From Azoarcus sp. DD4 (GTDB taxonomy: Bacteria; Pseudomonadota; Gammaproteobacteria; Burkholderiales; Rhodocyclaceae): 64,000 nt of DNA. Shown one piece after another: positions 22,476 through 31,200 of the stretch. The stretch is taken from contig NZ_CP022958.1 in the NCBI RefSeq assembly GCF_006496635.1, positions 1,116,001 through 1,180,000 on the forward strand, read 5' to 3'. The translations under genes were made by a program, and so were the position numbers. The stretch's first letter is position 1. Every line of letters starts with the position of its first letter. The notes beneath the pieces were generated by a model, which searched no databases, was not told the DNA's origin, and was given only the letters and a program-made list of their open reading frames with translations.

Positions 22476-23492
22476 ATGCACAGCACACAACGCACCTTCC
22501 TGATCATGATCGCGCTGCTGACCGGCGCTTGCGCCGGTCTCCCGTCGTCGGACCAGGGCACCGGCTCCCCCACGCACAGCGAGGCGGCAAACAGCGCTGC
22601 CGCCACGGACGATGACGCCGGCAAGACGGTCGTGGCACGCGACCTGCGCTGGATCATTGAACGCTTGCAGGATGGTCAGCTGGTAGCGGCGCGGGAGGCG
22701 CTGGTCGCCTATCTGAAGCGGGAGCCGGCCAACGCGACGGCGAAGAGCCTGCTGCAGCAGATCGACACCGATCCGGTCGCATTGCTGGGCAAAACCCACA
22801 CCACCTACACCGTGCGCCCCGGCGATACCATGGGCGCGCTGGCGGGCCGCTTTCTGGGCGACCCGCTGCGCTTCGTTGCGCTGGCGCGTTACAACGGGAT
22901 CGATCGCGCCAGGACGCTGGCTGCGGGACAGACCTTGAAGGTCCCGACTGCCAGGATGTCCCAGGCCCAGGTGGTCGATGTCGGCGGCGAAGCCCTGCCG
23001 GCGCCGACAGGATCGGCGGGCGAACGTGAGGAAGTCCATCGCCGCCGGATCGAGGTCGAGCTCGCCGCCGGGCGGGGCGATACAGCCGCTGCGGCGATCG
23101 AGCAGGCGCGTGCCGACGCCCCGGGCAACGGTGCCTGGAATGCCTGGCTGGATCCGATGGCGCGTCGGGCAATGGCCGTGGCGCAGCAGCAGCGGGGGAT
23201 CGCGCTGATGGAGCGGCGCCAGCACGAGGCGGCCTACGAGGCCTTCGGGCAGGCCCTTGCGCAGGAACCGGAGCTCGAACCGGCGCGCCGCCATCGCGCG
23301 TCCCTGCGCGGGGTGCTCGTGGCCGAGTACCACAAGGTGGCTGTGGTGCGTTACCGCAACCAGCAGCTCGACGAAGCGATTGCGCTGTGGGACAAGGCAC
23401 TGAAGCTGGACCCGGGGTTCGAGCCGGCGCGCGGTTACCGCACGCGGGCGCTGGAGCTCAAGCGACGCCTGAACGCGCTCGACGCCTCCTGA
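22476..23492 (+). CDS. LysM/TPR lipoprotein
   Basis: The 338-residue product begins with a lipoprotein signal (LLTGAC, lipidated Cys19). A low-complexity linker is followed by a helical stretch, a LysM domain at about 109-157 (TYTVRPGDTMGALA to TLKVP), and a C-terminal helical repeat region with TPR features (about 180-335). LysM binds glycan, so the protein probably touches peptidoglycan in the periplasm. It starts 16 bases after the phosphatase gene and is likely co-transcribed. Its stop lies only 5 bases from the stop of the converging kinase gene. Confidence 0.85.
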   Translation: MHSTQRTFLIMIALLTGACAGLPSSDQGTGSPTHSEAANSAAATDDDAGKTVVARDLRWIIERLQDGQLVAAREALVAYLKREPANATAKSLLQQIDTDPVALLGKTHTTYTVRPGDTMGALAGRFLGDPLRFVALARYNGIDRARTLAAGQTLKVPTARMSQAQVVDVGGEALPAPTGSAGEREEVHRRRIEVELAAGRGDTAAAAIEQARADAPGNGAWNAWLDPMARRAMAVAQQQRGIALMERRQHEAAYEAFGQALAQEPELEPARRHRASLRGVLVAEYHKVAVVRYRNQQLDEAIALWDKALKLDPGFEPARGYRTRALELKRRLNALDAS

Positions 23493-23497
23493 GCCGT

Positions 23498-25174
23498 TCA
23501 GGGCACGAATTCGGTCGGCTCTGGCTCCGCCATGGCCGGCGTCCGCCTGTCATGGCGGGCGGAGCCTGGTCCGGACGAGCGTGCGATCAGCATGCGGGCT
23601 TCGAGCGAATCGGCCATGGTGTTGCAGGCCGCGAACACGCGCTCGAACTCGTCGCTGCGGTGCATACGGATGCGGGTGTCGAAACGGCCCTGGCCGATGC
23701 GTACGAGCGCTGCCCGCAGGGTCTCGATCGGTACCACGAGGCGGCGCGACAGCATGTAGGCGCCGATGAACACCGCCAGCAGCGTGACCAGCATCACTGC
23801 GATCATCGCGATCAGCGTGGTGCGATTGGTGGCTGCCAGGCTGTCGGTGGAAAGGCCGACCTTCAGCCGGCCGAGTTCGTGGCGCTCGTACTGGATGGGT
23901 GACTCGAACAGGAAGAAGGACTTCCCCTCGCTGTCCGACGCCGCATAGACGGTCTGCGCACCGCGCTGCAGCAGGCGCTGTTCCGCTGGCGGCGACATCG
24001 CCGCCGTGCCGATCAGCGCGCTGTCGGTACTGGCGACGACGTGACCGCTGCGATTGCTGATGGCGAGGTCGACGATTTCGCGATTGCGCGCCATCTCGTT
24101 CACCATCGCCTGCATGGCAATATGGTCGTCGAGCAGCAGGTTTTCCGCACTCTCGGCGGCCAGCACGTGGGTGAGCGTCAGGCCGTAGTCGAAGGCGAGA
24201 CGTTGCATTGCCTGGTTCTGCTTGTAATAGACGACGCCGAGGCCGAGGGTGACGGTCAGTGCCACCAGCAGGCCCATGACGGCCGTCCATCGTACGCGGA
24301 TCGGGATGATGCGGCGGCCGGCCCAGGCGTCCTCGCGCTCGGCCAGCGCGTCGTCGATGCGGCGCAGGTCTTCGATCAGTTCGCTGCCACTCTGGTAGCG
24401 CTCGGCCGCATCCTTGGCAAGCAGGGTGCGGACCACGTCGAGCAAGGCGTCGGGCGTGGCCGGATCGAGCGGTTTGAGCGGTGGCGGGGCGTCGTTGAGG
24501 ATTTTGCGCAGCAGCACGTCGACGTCGTCGGCTTCGAACGGCGTTCGGCCCGCGAGCAGCCAGTAGAGCACCACGCCCAGCGCGTAGAGGTCGCTGCGGC
24601 CATCTATGCCCTTGCCGCGTATCTGCTCCGGCGACATGTACTGCGGCGTGCCCGCCACCGGCTGTATGCCGTTGCCGGCGTCGCCCCCCGGCTTCGCGGT
24701 GCGGCGCAGGCGGGCGATGCCGAAGTCCATGACCTTGACATTGCCGCTGGCGCTGGTGACCGCGATGTTGTCCGGCTTGATGTCCTGGTGCACGACACCA
24801 TGGCGGTGCGCGTAATCGAGCGCGTCGGCCACCTGTGTCGCGATGCGGATTACCGTGCGCAGGGGCAGGCGTCCGCGCTTCCGGACGTGGGCTGCCAGCG
24901 TCGGTCCGCGCAGCAGTTCCATGGCGATGAAGGGTTCGCCGTCGGTCGTGCCCACGTCGAAGATGGTGACGATGCCAGGGTGCGACAGCGTGCCGGCGAT
25001 GCGCGCTTCGGCGAGGAAGCGCTCGCGATAGTCCTCGCGCGCGACGTACTCGGGGCGCAGCGTCTTGATCGCCAGCATGCGGCCGATGCCGGGGTCGTAG
25101 CCGCGGTAGATGACGGAAATCGCGCCGCGACCGAGCTCGCCATGCAGTGTGTGACGCCCGAGGGTGGGCTTCAT
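23498..25174 (-). CDS. Eukaryotic-like Ser/Thr kinase with periplasmic sensor and terminal HAMP
   Basis: The 558-residue product has an N-terminal protein kinase domain (about 5-275): glycine loop GELGRGAIS, Lys37 in AIK, Glu56, the catalytic loop HQDIKPDN (129-136), DFG (150-152) and SPE (181-183). The HQD in place of HRD marks it as a non-RD kinase. A membrane span (about 297-316), an extracytoplasmic segment of about 135 residues, a second span (453-475) and a HAMP-like region (476-530) follow. The start at ATG 25174 has GAAGG upstream, overlapping the end of the FHA gene. A TTG at 25195 is a weaker alternative. It is second in the FHA-kinase operon. Confidence 0.88.
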   Translation of the reverse strand: MKPTLGRHTLHGELGRGAISVIYRGYDPGIGRMLAIKTLRPEYVAREDYRERFLAEARIAGTLSHPGIVTIFDVGTTDGEPFIAMELLRGPTLAAHVRKRGRLPLRTVIRIATQVADALDYAHRHGVVHQDIKPDNIAVTSASGNVKVMDFGIARLRRTAKPGGDAGNGIQPVAGTPQYMSPEQIRGKGIDGRSDLYALGVVLYWLLAGRTPFEADDVDVLLRKILNDAPPPLKPLDPATPDALLDVVRTLLAKDAAERYQSGSELIEDLRRIDDALAEREDAWAGRRIIPIRVRWTAVMGLLVALTVTLGLGVVYYKQNQAMQRLAFDYGLTLTHVLAAESAENLLLDDHIAMQAMVNEMARNREIVDLAISNRSGHVVASTDSALIGTAAMSPPAEQRLLQRGAQTVYAASDSEGKSFFLFESPIQYERHELGRLKVGLSTDSLAATNRTTLIAMIAVMLVTLLAVFIGAYMLSRRLVVPIETLRAALVRIGQGRFDTRIRMHRSDEFERVFAACNTMADSLEARMLIARSSGPGSARHDRRTPAMAEPEPTEFVP

Positions 25175-25184
25175 CGGCAAGCCT

Positions 25185-25703
25185 TCAGAGGGCAAGGATG
25201 ACGACGGTCAGGCCGAGAACCAGGCCGGCGGCACCCCAGACCCAGCGCGGAACAGTCGCGGCGGCAGGCGTGGCGGCAGGCGCTGCCGGCGCACCGGCGC
25301 GGAACACGAACTCCGCACGCCCGAGGCGGAGACGGTCGCCGTCGGTCAGGGGGGCGTCGTGTTCCTTGGTGTCGTTCACGTAGATGCCGTTGGTGGACAG
25401 CATGTTCATCACCCGGTAGCGGCCATCCTCGTGCAGGATCCAGGCATGCTGTGCGGACACGCTGCCGTCGGGAAGAATGATGTCGTTCCCGTCGCTGCGC
25501 CCGATCATGGTCTTGCCCGTTTTGAGCACGAAGCGCTGGTCGAGAAAAGGAGGGGTAATGCCGATCAGGGCTGCGCGCTCGGCGTCACCAGCGAGGTCGG
25601 CGGACGGCGAGGCGATGATTTCATCGAGCTCGCCGGCGCGGAACAGCATGGTGCCCTGGGGGCCGGCCCTGCCGGTTTTCGGGTCGCTGCGTACGCTGCC
25701 CAC
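25185..25703 (-). CDS. FHA domain protein with C-terminal membrane anchor
   Basis: The 172-residue product contains a forkhead-associated domain, which binds phosphothreonine. Key residues are GRS at 68-70, SAQH at 83-86 and STNGIYVN at 103-110. A proline/alanine linker leads to a hydrophobic tail (about 154-171), so the domain is probably tethered to the cytoplasmic face. I use the GTG at 25703, 11 bases after a GGGAG; an ATG at 25649 is possible and would keep the domain intact. The kinase gene follows 10 bases downstream, so this is its likely partner or substrate. Confidence 0.85.
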   Translation of the reverse strand: MGSVRSDPKTGRAGPQGTMLFRAGELDEIIASPSADLAGDAERAALIGITPPFLDQRFVLKTGKTMIGRSDGNDIILPDGSVSAQHAWILHEDGRYRVMNMLSTNGIYVNDTKEHDAPLTDGDRLRLGRAEFVFRAGAPAAPAATPAAATVPRWVWGAAGLVLGLTVVILAL

Positions 25704-25740
25704 GATCAGGAATACTCCCGTTAATACTCTGCGGGTCCGG

Positions 25741-25769
25741 AGTATGCCCGTTCAGGGTAATGCCGACAA
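25741..25769 (-). promoter_or_regulatory. Sigma-70 promoter candidate for the FHA-kinase operon
   Basis: On the minus strand TTGTCG (25769-25764) and CATACT (25746-25741) are separated by 17 bases, a good match to a housekeeping promoter. Transcription would start near 25734, about 30 bases before the FHA start. Confidence 0.45.
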
Positions 25770-25839
25770 CGCTGCCGGCCTATGCGCGGCGGGTCAAAGC
25801 CATGCGATCGTGATGGATTTGTGCTTTGCGCAACAAAAA

Positions 25840-25854
25840 GCCGGATGGCGCGGC
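25840..25854 (-). terminator. Weak terminator after apaG
   Basis: On the minus strand AGCCG and CGGCT pair across a short loop and run into TTTTT, just after the apaG stop. The stem has only five pairs, so efficiency is doubtful. Confidence 0.35.
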
Positions 25855-25877
25855 TCCTGCTGCGTGCCGCGTATGGT

Positions 25878-26261
25878 TCAGTGCAGCACCCGCGGCATCG
25901 CCAGCATGAAGGTCGGAATCTCCGCATTGAAGCGGTGGCCGTCCGCGGCCTCCATCTGATAGCTGCCGTGCATGGTGCCTACTGCCGTTTCGAGCACCGA
26001 GCCACTGGTGTAGCGGAAGCTCTCGCCGGGCGCCAGCAACGGCTGCTCGCCGACCACGCCCTGGCCGTGCACTTCCTGCACGTGGCCGGTGCCGTCGGTG
26101 ATGATCCAGTGCCGGCTGATCAGCCGCGCGGCGATCGTGCCGGTGTTGCGGATGGTGATGTTGTAGGCGAAAACGTAGTGGTCGTCGTCCGGATTGGACT
26201 GCGCTTCGATGTATTCCGCGACGGCTTCGACCTCGATGCGGTAGGTTTCCGATTTGCTCAC
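25878..26261 (-). CDS. apaG: ApaG-like protein
   Basis: The 127-residue product (E. coli ApaG has 125) is a small fibronectin-III-like beta-sandwich protein. Family hallmarks are FAYNITIRNTG, LISRHWIITDG and a central GEQP...L.PGE.F.YTSG stretch. The family is associated with cation efflux phenotypes and in some reports pyrophosphate binding, but its biochemical role is not settled. I choose the GTG at 26261, giving VSKSETYRIEV at the N terminus and an upstream GGAG; the 31 extra residues of an upstream ATG do not look like the family. Confidence 0.9.
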   Translation of the reverse strand: MSKSETYRIEVEAVAEYIEAQSNPDDDHYVFAYNITIRNTGTIAARLISRHWIITDGTGHVQEVHGQGVVGEQPLLAPGESFRYTSGSVLETAVGTMHGSYQMEAADGHRFNAEIPTFMLAMPRVLH

Positions 26262-26425
26262 GCGTGCGCTGCTCCGTACTGTTGAGGGGCCGGATCGGGA
26301 GCCCTGGGAGATGTGCCGGGTCTCGGTGCTCGCAAGAAACCTGCCTGATTGCACCGTTGTCGCTTTTTGCCCGCCGCGAGACGGGGCCGGAGCGGTAAAA
26401 TACCATTTTGTCCGGAAGTTCTGTC

Positions 26426-27802
26426 ATGTCCCAAGCCGTGCCCTCCGCACTCACCGCCCTTTCCCCGCTCGACGGCCGCTATCACGGCAAGGTCGCGGGG
26501 CTGCGCGACCACTTCTCCGAACATGGCCTGATCCGCAATCGCGTCAAGGTGGAAGTCGAGTGGCTGAAGGCGCTGGCCGCCGATGCCGCGCTGGCCGAGA
26601 TCGCGCCGTTCTCTCCCGCTACCATCGCCGAGCTCGATGCTGTGGTGGCCGGTTTCGCGCCGGCCGACGGCGCGGCGGTGAAGGCGATCGAAGCCACCAC
26701 CAATCACGACGTCAAGGCGATGGAGTACTGGCTGAAGAAGCGCCTCGGCCACAACACCGAAGTGATGAAAGTGTCGGAATTCATCCATTTCGCCTGCACT
26801 TCGGAGGATATCAACAACACCTCCCACGCCCTGATGCTCAAGGCCGGGCGCGACGAGGTGCTGCTGCCGGCGGTGGACAAGGTGATCGCCCGCTTCCGCG
26901 AACTCGCCCACCAGCTCGCTGACCTGCCCATGCTGTCGCGCACCCACGGCCAGCCCGCCAGCCCGACCACGCTGGGGAAGGAGATGGCCAACATCGCCGC
27001 CCGCTTGATCCGCGTCCGCGCGCAGATCGCCGGCGTGTCGCTCACCGCCAAGTTCAACGGCGCTGTGGGCAACTACAACGCCCACCTGTCGGCCTGGCCG
27101 GAATTCGATTGGGAGGGCTTCAACAAGCGCTTCATCGAGTCGCTCGGCCTCGAGTTCAACCCCTACACCATCCAGATCGAGCCGCACGACGCGATGGCTG
27201 AACTCTTCGACGCCATCGGCCGCATGAACACCATCCTGATCGACGCCTGCCGCGACATCTGGATGTACATCTCCTTCGGCTACTTCAAGCAGAAGCTGAA
27301 GGAAGGCGAGGTCGGCTCCTCGACCATGCCGCACAAGGTCAACCCGATCGACTTCGAGAACGCCGAAGGCAACCTCGGCATCGCCAACGCGGTGCTGCGC
27401 CACTTCTCCGAGAAGCTGCCGGTGTCGCGCATGCAGCGCGACCTCACCGACTCCACGGTGCTGCGTAACATGGGCGTGGGCTTCGGCCACACCGTGCTCG
27501 CGCTCGACAGCGCGCTGCGCGGTCTGGGCAAGCTGGAGGCCGAGCCCGCACGCCTCGCTGCCGACCTCGCCGAATGCTGGGAAGTGCTGGCCGAGCCGGT
27601 GCAGACGGTGATGCGCCGCTTCGGTATCGAGAATCCGTACGAGCAGCTGAAGGCGATGACGCGTGGCAAGGGCATCACCCGCGAAGCGCTGCAGGACTTC
27701 ATCGCCACGCTGGCGATTCCCCAGAGCGAGCGTGACCGTCTGCTGGCGATGACGCCGGCGAGCTACGTGGGCAAGGCCGCCGAGCTCGCCCGCCGTATCT
27801 GA
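26426..27802 (+). CDS. purB: Adenylosuccinate lyase PurB
   Basis: PurB catalyses two fumarate-releasing steps of purine synthesis (SAICAR to AICAR, adenylosuccinate to AMP). The 458-residue product matches the E. coli type (456). The fumarase-superfamily signature GSSTMPHKVNP is present, as are the LSPLDGRY N terminus and the histidine segment SRTHGQPASPTT. The start at 26426 (MSQAVPSA) is preferred to an ATG six codons upstream because it fits the family N terminus. An intrinsic terminator lies 35 bases after the stop. Confidence 0.97.
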   Translation: MSQAVPSALTALSPLDGRYHGKVAGLRDHFSEHGLIRNRVKVEVEWLKALAADAALAEIAPFSPATIAELDAVVAGFAPADGAAVKAIEATTNHDVKAMEYWLKKRLGHNTEVMKVSEFIHFACTSEDINNTSHALMLKAGRDEVLLPAVDKVIARFRELAHQLADLPMLSRTHGQPASPTTLGKEMANIAARLIRVRAQIAGVSLTAKFNGAVGNYNAHLSAWPEFDWEGFNKRFIESLGLEFNPYTIQIEPHDAMAELFDAIGRMNTILIDACRDIWMYISFGYFKQKLKEGEVGSSTMPHKVNPIDFENAEGNLGIANAVLRHFSEKLPVSRMQRDLTDSTVLRNMGVGFGHTVLALDSALRGLGKLEAEPARLAADLAECWEVLAEPVQTVMRRFGIENPYEQLKAMTRGKGITREALQDFIATLAIPQSERDRLLAMTPASYVGKAAELARRI

Positions 27803-27836
27803 TCGACGCCTGCCGGTTGTCCGCCGGTACGGTCAC

Positions 27837-27860
27837 AACGCCACCCTCGGGTGGCGTTTT
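27837..27860 (+). terminator. Intrinsic terminator of purB
   Basis: AACGCCAC (27837-27844) pairs with GTGGCGTT (27851-27858) around a CCTCGG loop, followed by T residues to 27860. The AAGGAG of the next gene starts just after it at 27869. Confidence 0.75.
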
Positions 27861-27880
27861 CCATGTTGAAGGAGTACACG

Positions 27881-28198
27881 ATGGCTTTTGCTGATACCTT
27901 GAAGACGCTGCCGGGGGTGTCCCACCTTGCGGCGATGAACCTGATCGACGCCGCCGACGCGGTGGTCGCCACCATCGAGAACAAGCCCGGCCAGGCCGGT
28001 TCGCTCGCGGTGTACAACCACCTTGCCCAGCTCTACGGAGCGATCACGCCGGAAGCGGCGAAGAAGGGGCTGGAACTCTATGCGGAGCACAGCGAGGACG
28101 CCCGTCTGAATCCGGGCAAGCATCCCAATATCGACCGCCTGATCGGCCTGGTCGAGCGCGGCGAGAGCCTGCGGGTGAAGCAGGTGTTTGCGGTCTGA
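27881..28198 (+). CDS. DUF2322 family protein
   Basis: A 105-residue soluble protein matches the DUF2322 family, found mainly in betaproteobacteria and of unknown function. Recognisable stretches are LPGVSHLAAMNLIDAAD, KPGQAGSLAVYNHL and DARLNPGKHPNIDRL. The start at 27881 has AAGGAG at 27869-27874; an in-frame ATG at 27851 lies within the purB terminator and is unlikely. The gene stands alone between two terminators. No function is assigned. Confidence 0.85.
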   Translation: MAFADTLKTLPGVSHLAAMNLIDAADAVVATIENKPGQAGSLAVYNHLAQLYGAITPEAAKKGLELYAEHSEDARLNPGKHPNIDRLIGLVERGESLRVKQVFAV

Positions 28199-28220
28199 CA
28201 TCGGGCGCTGGCCGACGACC

Positions 28221-28250
28221 AAAAAAAGGGCGCCGCGGCGCCCTTTCTGT
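28221..28250. terminator. Bidirectional terminator between the DUF2322 gene and secF
   Basis: A 10-bp perfect stem (AAAGGGCGCC with GGCGCCCTTT, about 28225-28246) is flanked by a run of A on the left and T-rich sequence on the right. It can therefore end both the plus-strand DUF2322 gene and the minus-strand secDF operon. Confidence 0.85.
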
Positions 28251-28286
28251 TTGCAGCAAACCGGGCGGGATGCGCTCGGCGGGTGG

Positions 28287-29219
28287 TCAGACCACCGCTT
28301 CTTCCTTCTCCTTTTTCGGCTTCACGAATTGTTCGCGCGACACGCCCAGCCAGATCGCCAGCGGGCTGGCAACCAGCACCGAGGAGTAGATGCCGAAGCA
28401 GATGCCGATGGTCAGTGCGAGGGCGAAGTAGAAGAGCGTTTCGCCGCCGAACATCAGCATCGACAACACCATCATCTGCGTGCTGCCGTGGGTGATCACG
28501 GTACGCGAGATGGTGCTGGTGATGGAGTGGTCGACGACCTGCTCGGTGCTGTAGTTGCGCTTCTTGCGGAAAGTCTCGCGTACGCGGTCGAAGACCACCA
28601 CCGATTCGTTCACCGAATAGCCCAGCACCGCCAGTGTCGCCGCCAGTACCGCCAGTGAGAACTCCCACTGGAAGAAGGCGAAGAAGCCCAGGATGATCAC
28701 GATGTCGTGCAGGTTGGCGATGATGGTCGCCACCCCCAGTCGCCATTCGAAACGCATCGCCAGGTAGATGACTATGCCTATCACCACCAGCAACAGCGCC
28801 ATTGCGCCGTCGGTCGCGAGTTCCTTGCCGACCTGCGGGCCGACGAACTCGACGCGACGCAGTTGCGGCGCCTGAGCGGAGGTTTTCTGCAAGGTGTCCA
28901 TCACGCGCTGGGCGATGCCGTTGCTGTCGATGTCGTCGCGGTTGGGCAGGCGGATCAGCACGTCGCGCGTGCTGCCGAAATGCTGCACCAGCACATCGGT
29001 GTAGCCATCGGCGGCAAGAGACTGGCGGATGGGTTCGAGCTCGGCGGCTTCGCTGTAGCTCACCTCGACCAGGGTGCCGCCGGTGAATTCCACGGACAGG
29101 TGCAGGCCGCGGGTGACGAGGAAGAACACCGCCAGCAGGAAGGTGATCAACGAGATGACGTTGAACACCAGCGCATGGCGCATGAAGGGGATGTCTTTCT
29201 TGATGCGGAAGAATTCCAT
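28287..29219 (-). CDS. secF: Protein translocase subunit SecF
   Basis: SecF, with SecD and YajC, uses the proton gradient to pull proteins out of SecYEG on the periplasmic side. The 310-residue protein has an N-terminal span, a periplasmic P1-like domain and the RND-type transmembrane block. Motifs include VEFTGGTLVEV, ESVVVFDRVRE and the region following DHSITSTISRT. The basic and acidic C terminus (KPKKEKEEAVV) is cytoplasmic. It lies 20 bases after secD in the yajC-secD-secF operon. Confidence 0.97.
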   Translation of the reverse strand: MEFFRIKKDIPFMRHALVFNVISLITFLLAVFFLVTRGLHLSVEFTGGTLVEVSYSEAAELEPIRQSLAADGYTDVLVQHFGSTRDVLIRLPNRDDIDSNGIAQRVMDTLQKTSAQAPQLRRVEFVGPQVGKELATDGAMALLLVVIGIVIYLAMRFEWRLGVATIIANLHDIVIILGFFAFFQWEFSLAVLAATLAVLGYSVNESVVVFDRVRETFRKKRNYSTEQVVDHSITSTISRTVITHGSTQMMVLSMLMFGGETLFYFALALTIGICFGIYSSVLVASPLAIWLGVSREQFVKPKKEKEEAVV

Positions 29220-29239
29220 GATGCGTTCCTCAGTTCCGC

Positions 29240-31114
29240 TCAGTTGCCGGCGGTGCTGCCGGGTTTCCAGACCTGGCCGATCGCGAGCTTGTCGATCTTG
29301 CGGCGGCGGCCGTAGATCAGGTTGATCAGCATGCGCGACACCAGGATGGCGCTGAACATCGAGGTCAGCAGGCCGAGGCAGTGCACCACCGCAAAGCCGC
29401 GCACCGGGCCGGAGCCGAACACCAGCAGCGCGATGCCGGCGATCAGGCTGGTGACGCTGGAGTCGAGAATGGTGCCGAAGGCGCGGTCATAGCCTGCGGC
29501 GATGGCGGCCTGCGGGCTGACGCCGTTGCGCAGTTCTTCGCGGATGCGCTCGTTGATCAGCACGTTGGCGTCGATCGCCATGCCCAGCGCCAGCGCCATC
29601 GCGGCGATCCCGGGTAGCGTCAGCGTGGCCTGCAACAGCGACAGCAGGGCCACCAGCAGCAACAGGTTGGCGGCCAGCGCGATACTGGAGACGAGGCCGA
29701 ACAGCGCGTAGTAGATGCACATGAAGACCGCGATTGCGACGAAGCCCCACAGCGTGGAATTGAAGCCCTTGGCGATGTTCTCGGCACCGAGGCTGGGGCC
29801 GACGGTGCGCTCCTCGATGATCTCCATCGGCGCGGCCAGCGAGCCGGCGCGCAGCAGCAGGGCGACGTCGTTGGCTTCGACCGTGGTCATGCGGCCGGAA
29901 ATCTGCACGCGACCGCCACCGATCTCGGTGCGGATCACCGGCGCGGTGACGACCTCGCCCTTGCCCTTTTCGATCAGCAGGATGGCCATGCGCTTGCCGA
30001 CGTTCTCGCGGGTGAGGTCGCGGAAGATGCGGGCGCCGGCTGCGTCCAGCGTCAGGTGCACGGCGGCTTCGTTGGTCTGGCCGTCGAAGCCGGGTTGGGC
30101 GTCGGTGAGGCGGTCGCCGGTGAGCACGACCTGTTTCTTCACGAGCAAGGGACCACCGCCGCGTTCGCGATAGAGCTCGGTGCCGAAGGGGACGTTGCCG
30201 GCGAGCGCATTCTCGAGCGCCCCCGGGGTGTCGTCCACCATCCGGACTTCCAGCGTGGCGGTGCGGCCGAGGATGTCCTTGGCCTTGGCGACGTCCTGCA
30301 CGCCCGGCAGCTGGACGACGATGCGCTCGGCGCCCTGCTGCTGGATCACAGGTTCGGCAACGCCGAGTTCGTTGATCCGGTTGTGCAGGGTGGAGATGTT
30401 CTGCTTGATGGCGAAGTCGCGCATCGTCTGCTGCGCCTGCGGGGTCAGCGTCGCAACGAGCTTGAGGTCTTCGCTGCCGTCATCGCGCTCGGCGAGCTGC
30501 AGGTCGGCCGTGGTCGCCTGGATCGCCGTACGTGCGGCCTCGCGCTGGGCCGATTCGCGGAAGCGGATCACCACGGTGCTGCCTTCGCGGGTGATGCCGG
30601 CGTGGCGGACGTTCTTGTCGCGCATCAAGGTGCGAAGGTCGCCTGCGGTGGCGTCCAGCCGCTTGAGCAGCGCGCCGGGCATGTCGACCTGCAGCAGGAA
30701 ATGCACACCGCCGCGCAGGTCGAGGCCGAGGTACATCGGCAGCGCGTGGATGGAGGTCAGCCAGGTGGGCGAGGCGGAAAGCAGGTTCAGTGCGACTACG
30801 TAGGAGGGATCCTGCGGGTCAGGATTGAAGGCGTGCTCGATCGCATCCTTGGCACGCAGTTGCAGTTCGGTGCTGGCGAAGCGGGCGCGTACGCTGCCCG
30901 TATCCGAAAAAATGCCGTCGTGCTGGATGCCGGCGCCTTGCAGGGCGGCAGCGACGCGGTCGGTCACGTTCGCGGGATCCAGTTTCAGCGTCGCCTTGGC
31001 GCTGGAGACCTGGACCGCAGGGACTTCTCCGTAGAAGTTCGGCAGGGTGTAGATCAGGCCCCAGAGCAGGACGAGACCGATGAGGATGTTCTTCCAGAGC
31101 GGATAGCGATTCAT
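29240..31114 (-). CDS. secD: Protein translocase subunit SecD
   Basis: SecD is the larger partner of SecF. The 624-residue protein (E. coli has 615) starts MNRYPLWKNILIG, with an immediate membrane span (about 8-25), a long periplasmic P1 region beginning YLGLDLRGGVHFLLQVD, and six further spans near the C terminus including ALALGMAIDANVLINERIREE, the conserved RND segment. The reading frame stays open far upstream, but the start at 31114 fits the family. YajC is encoded 86 bases upstream. Confidence 0.97.
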   Translation of the reverse strand: MNRYPLWKNILIGLVLLWGLIYTLPNFYGEVPAVQVSSAKATLKLDPANVTDRVAAALQGAGIQHDGIFSDTGSVRARFASTELQLRAKDAIEHAFNPDPQDPSYVVALNLLSASPTWLTSIHALPMYLGLDLRGGVHFLLQVDMPGALLKRLDATAGDLRTLMRDKNVRHAGITREGSTVVIRFRESAQREAARTAIQATTADLQLAERDDGSEDLKLVATLTPQAQQTMRDFAIKQNISTLHNRINELGVAEPVIQQQGAERIVVQLPGVQDVAKAKDILGRTATLEVRMVDDTPGALENALAGNVPFGTELYRERGGGPLLVKKQVVLTGDRLTDAQPGFDGQTNEAAVHLTLDAAGARIFRDLTRENVGKRMAILLIEKGKGEVVTAPVIRTEIGGGRVQISGRMTTVEANDVALLLRAGSLAAPMEIIEERTVGPSLGAENIAKGFNSTLWGFVAIAVFMCIYYALFGLVSSIALAANLLLLVALLSLLQATLTLPGIAAMALALGMAIDANVLINERIREELRNGVSPQAAIAAGYDRAFGTILDSSVTSLIAGIALLVFGSGPVRGFAVVHCLGLLTSMFSAILVSRMLINLIYGRRRKIDKLAIGQVWKPGSTAGN

Positions 31115-31200
31115 CGTCGGAGGGAAGGGAAGGGAAGGGCGTCGGCGCTGGCGCGCGACGGCGGATGGGGCGGGGCGCTTGCGCGCCCGCGCTTCGGACC

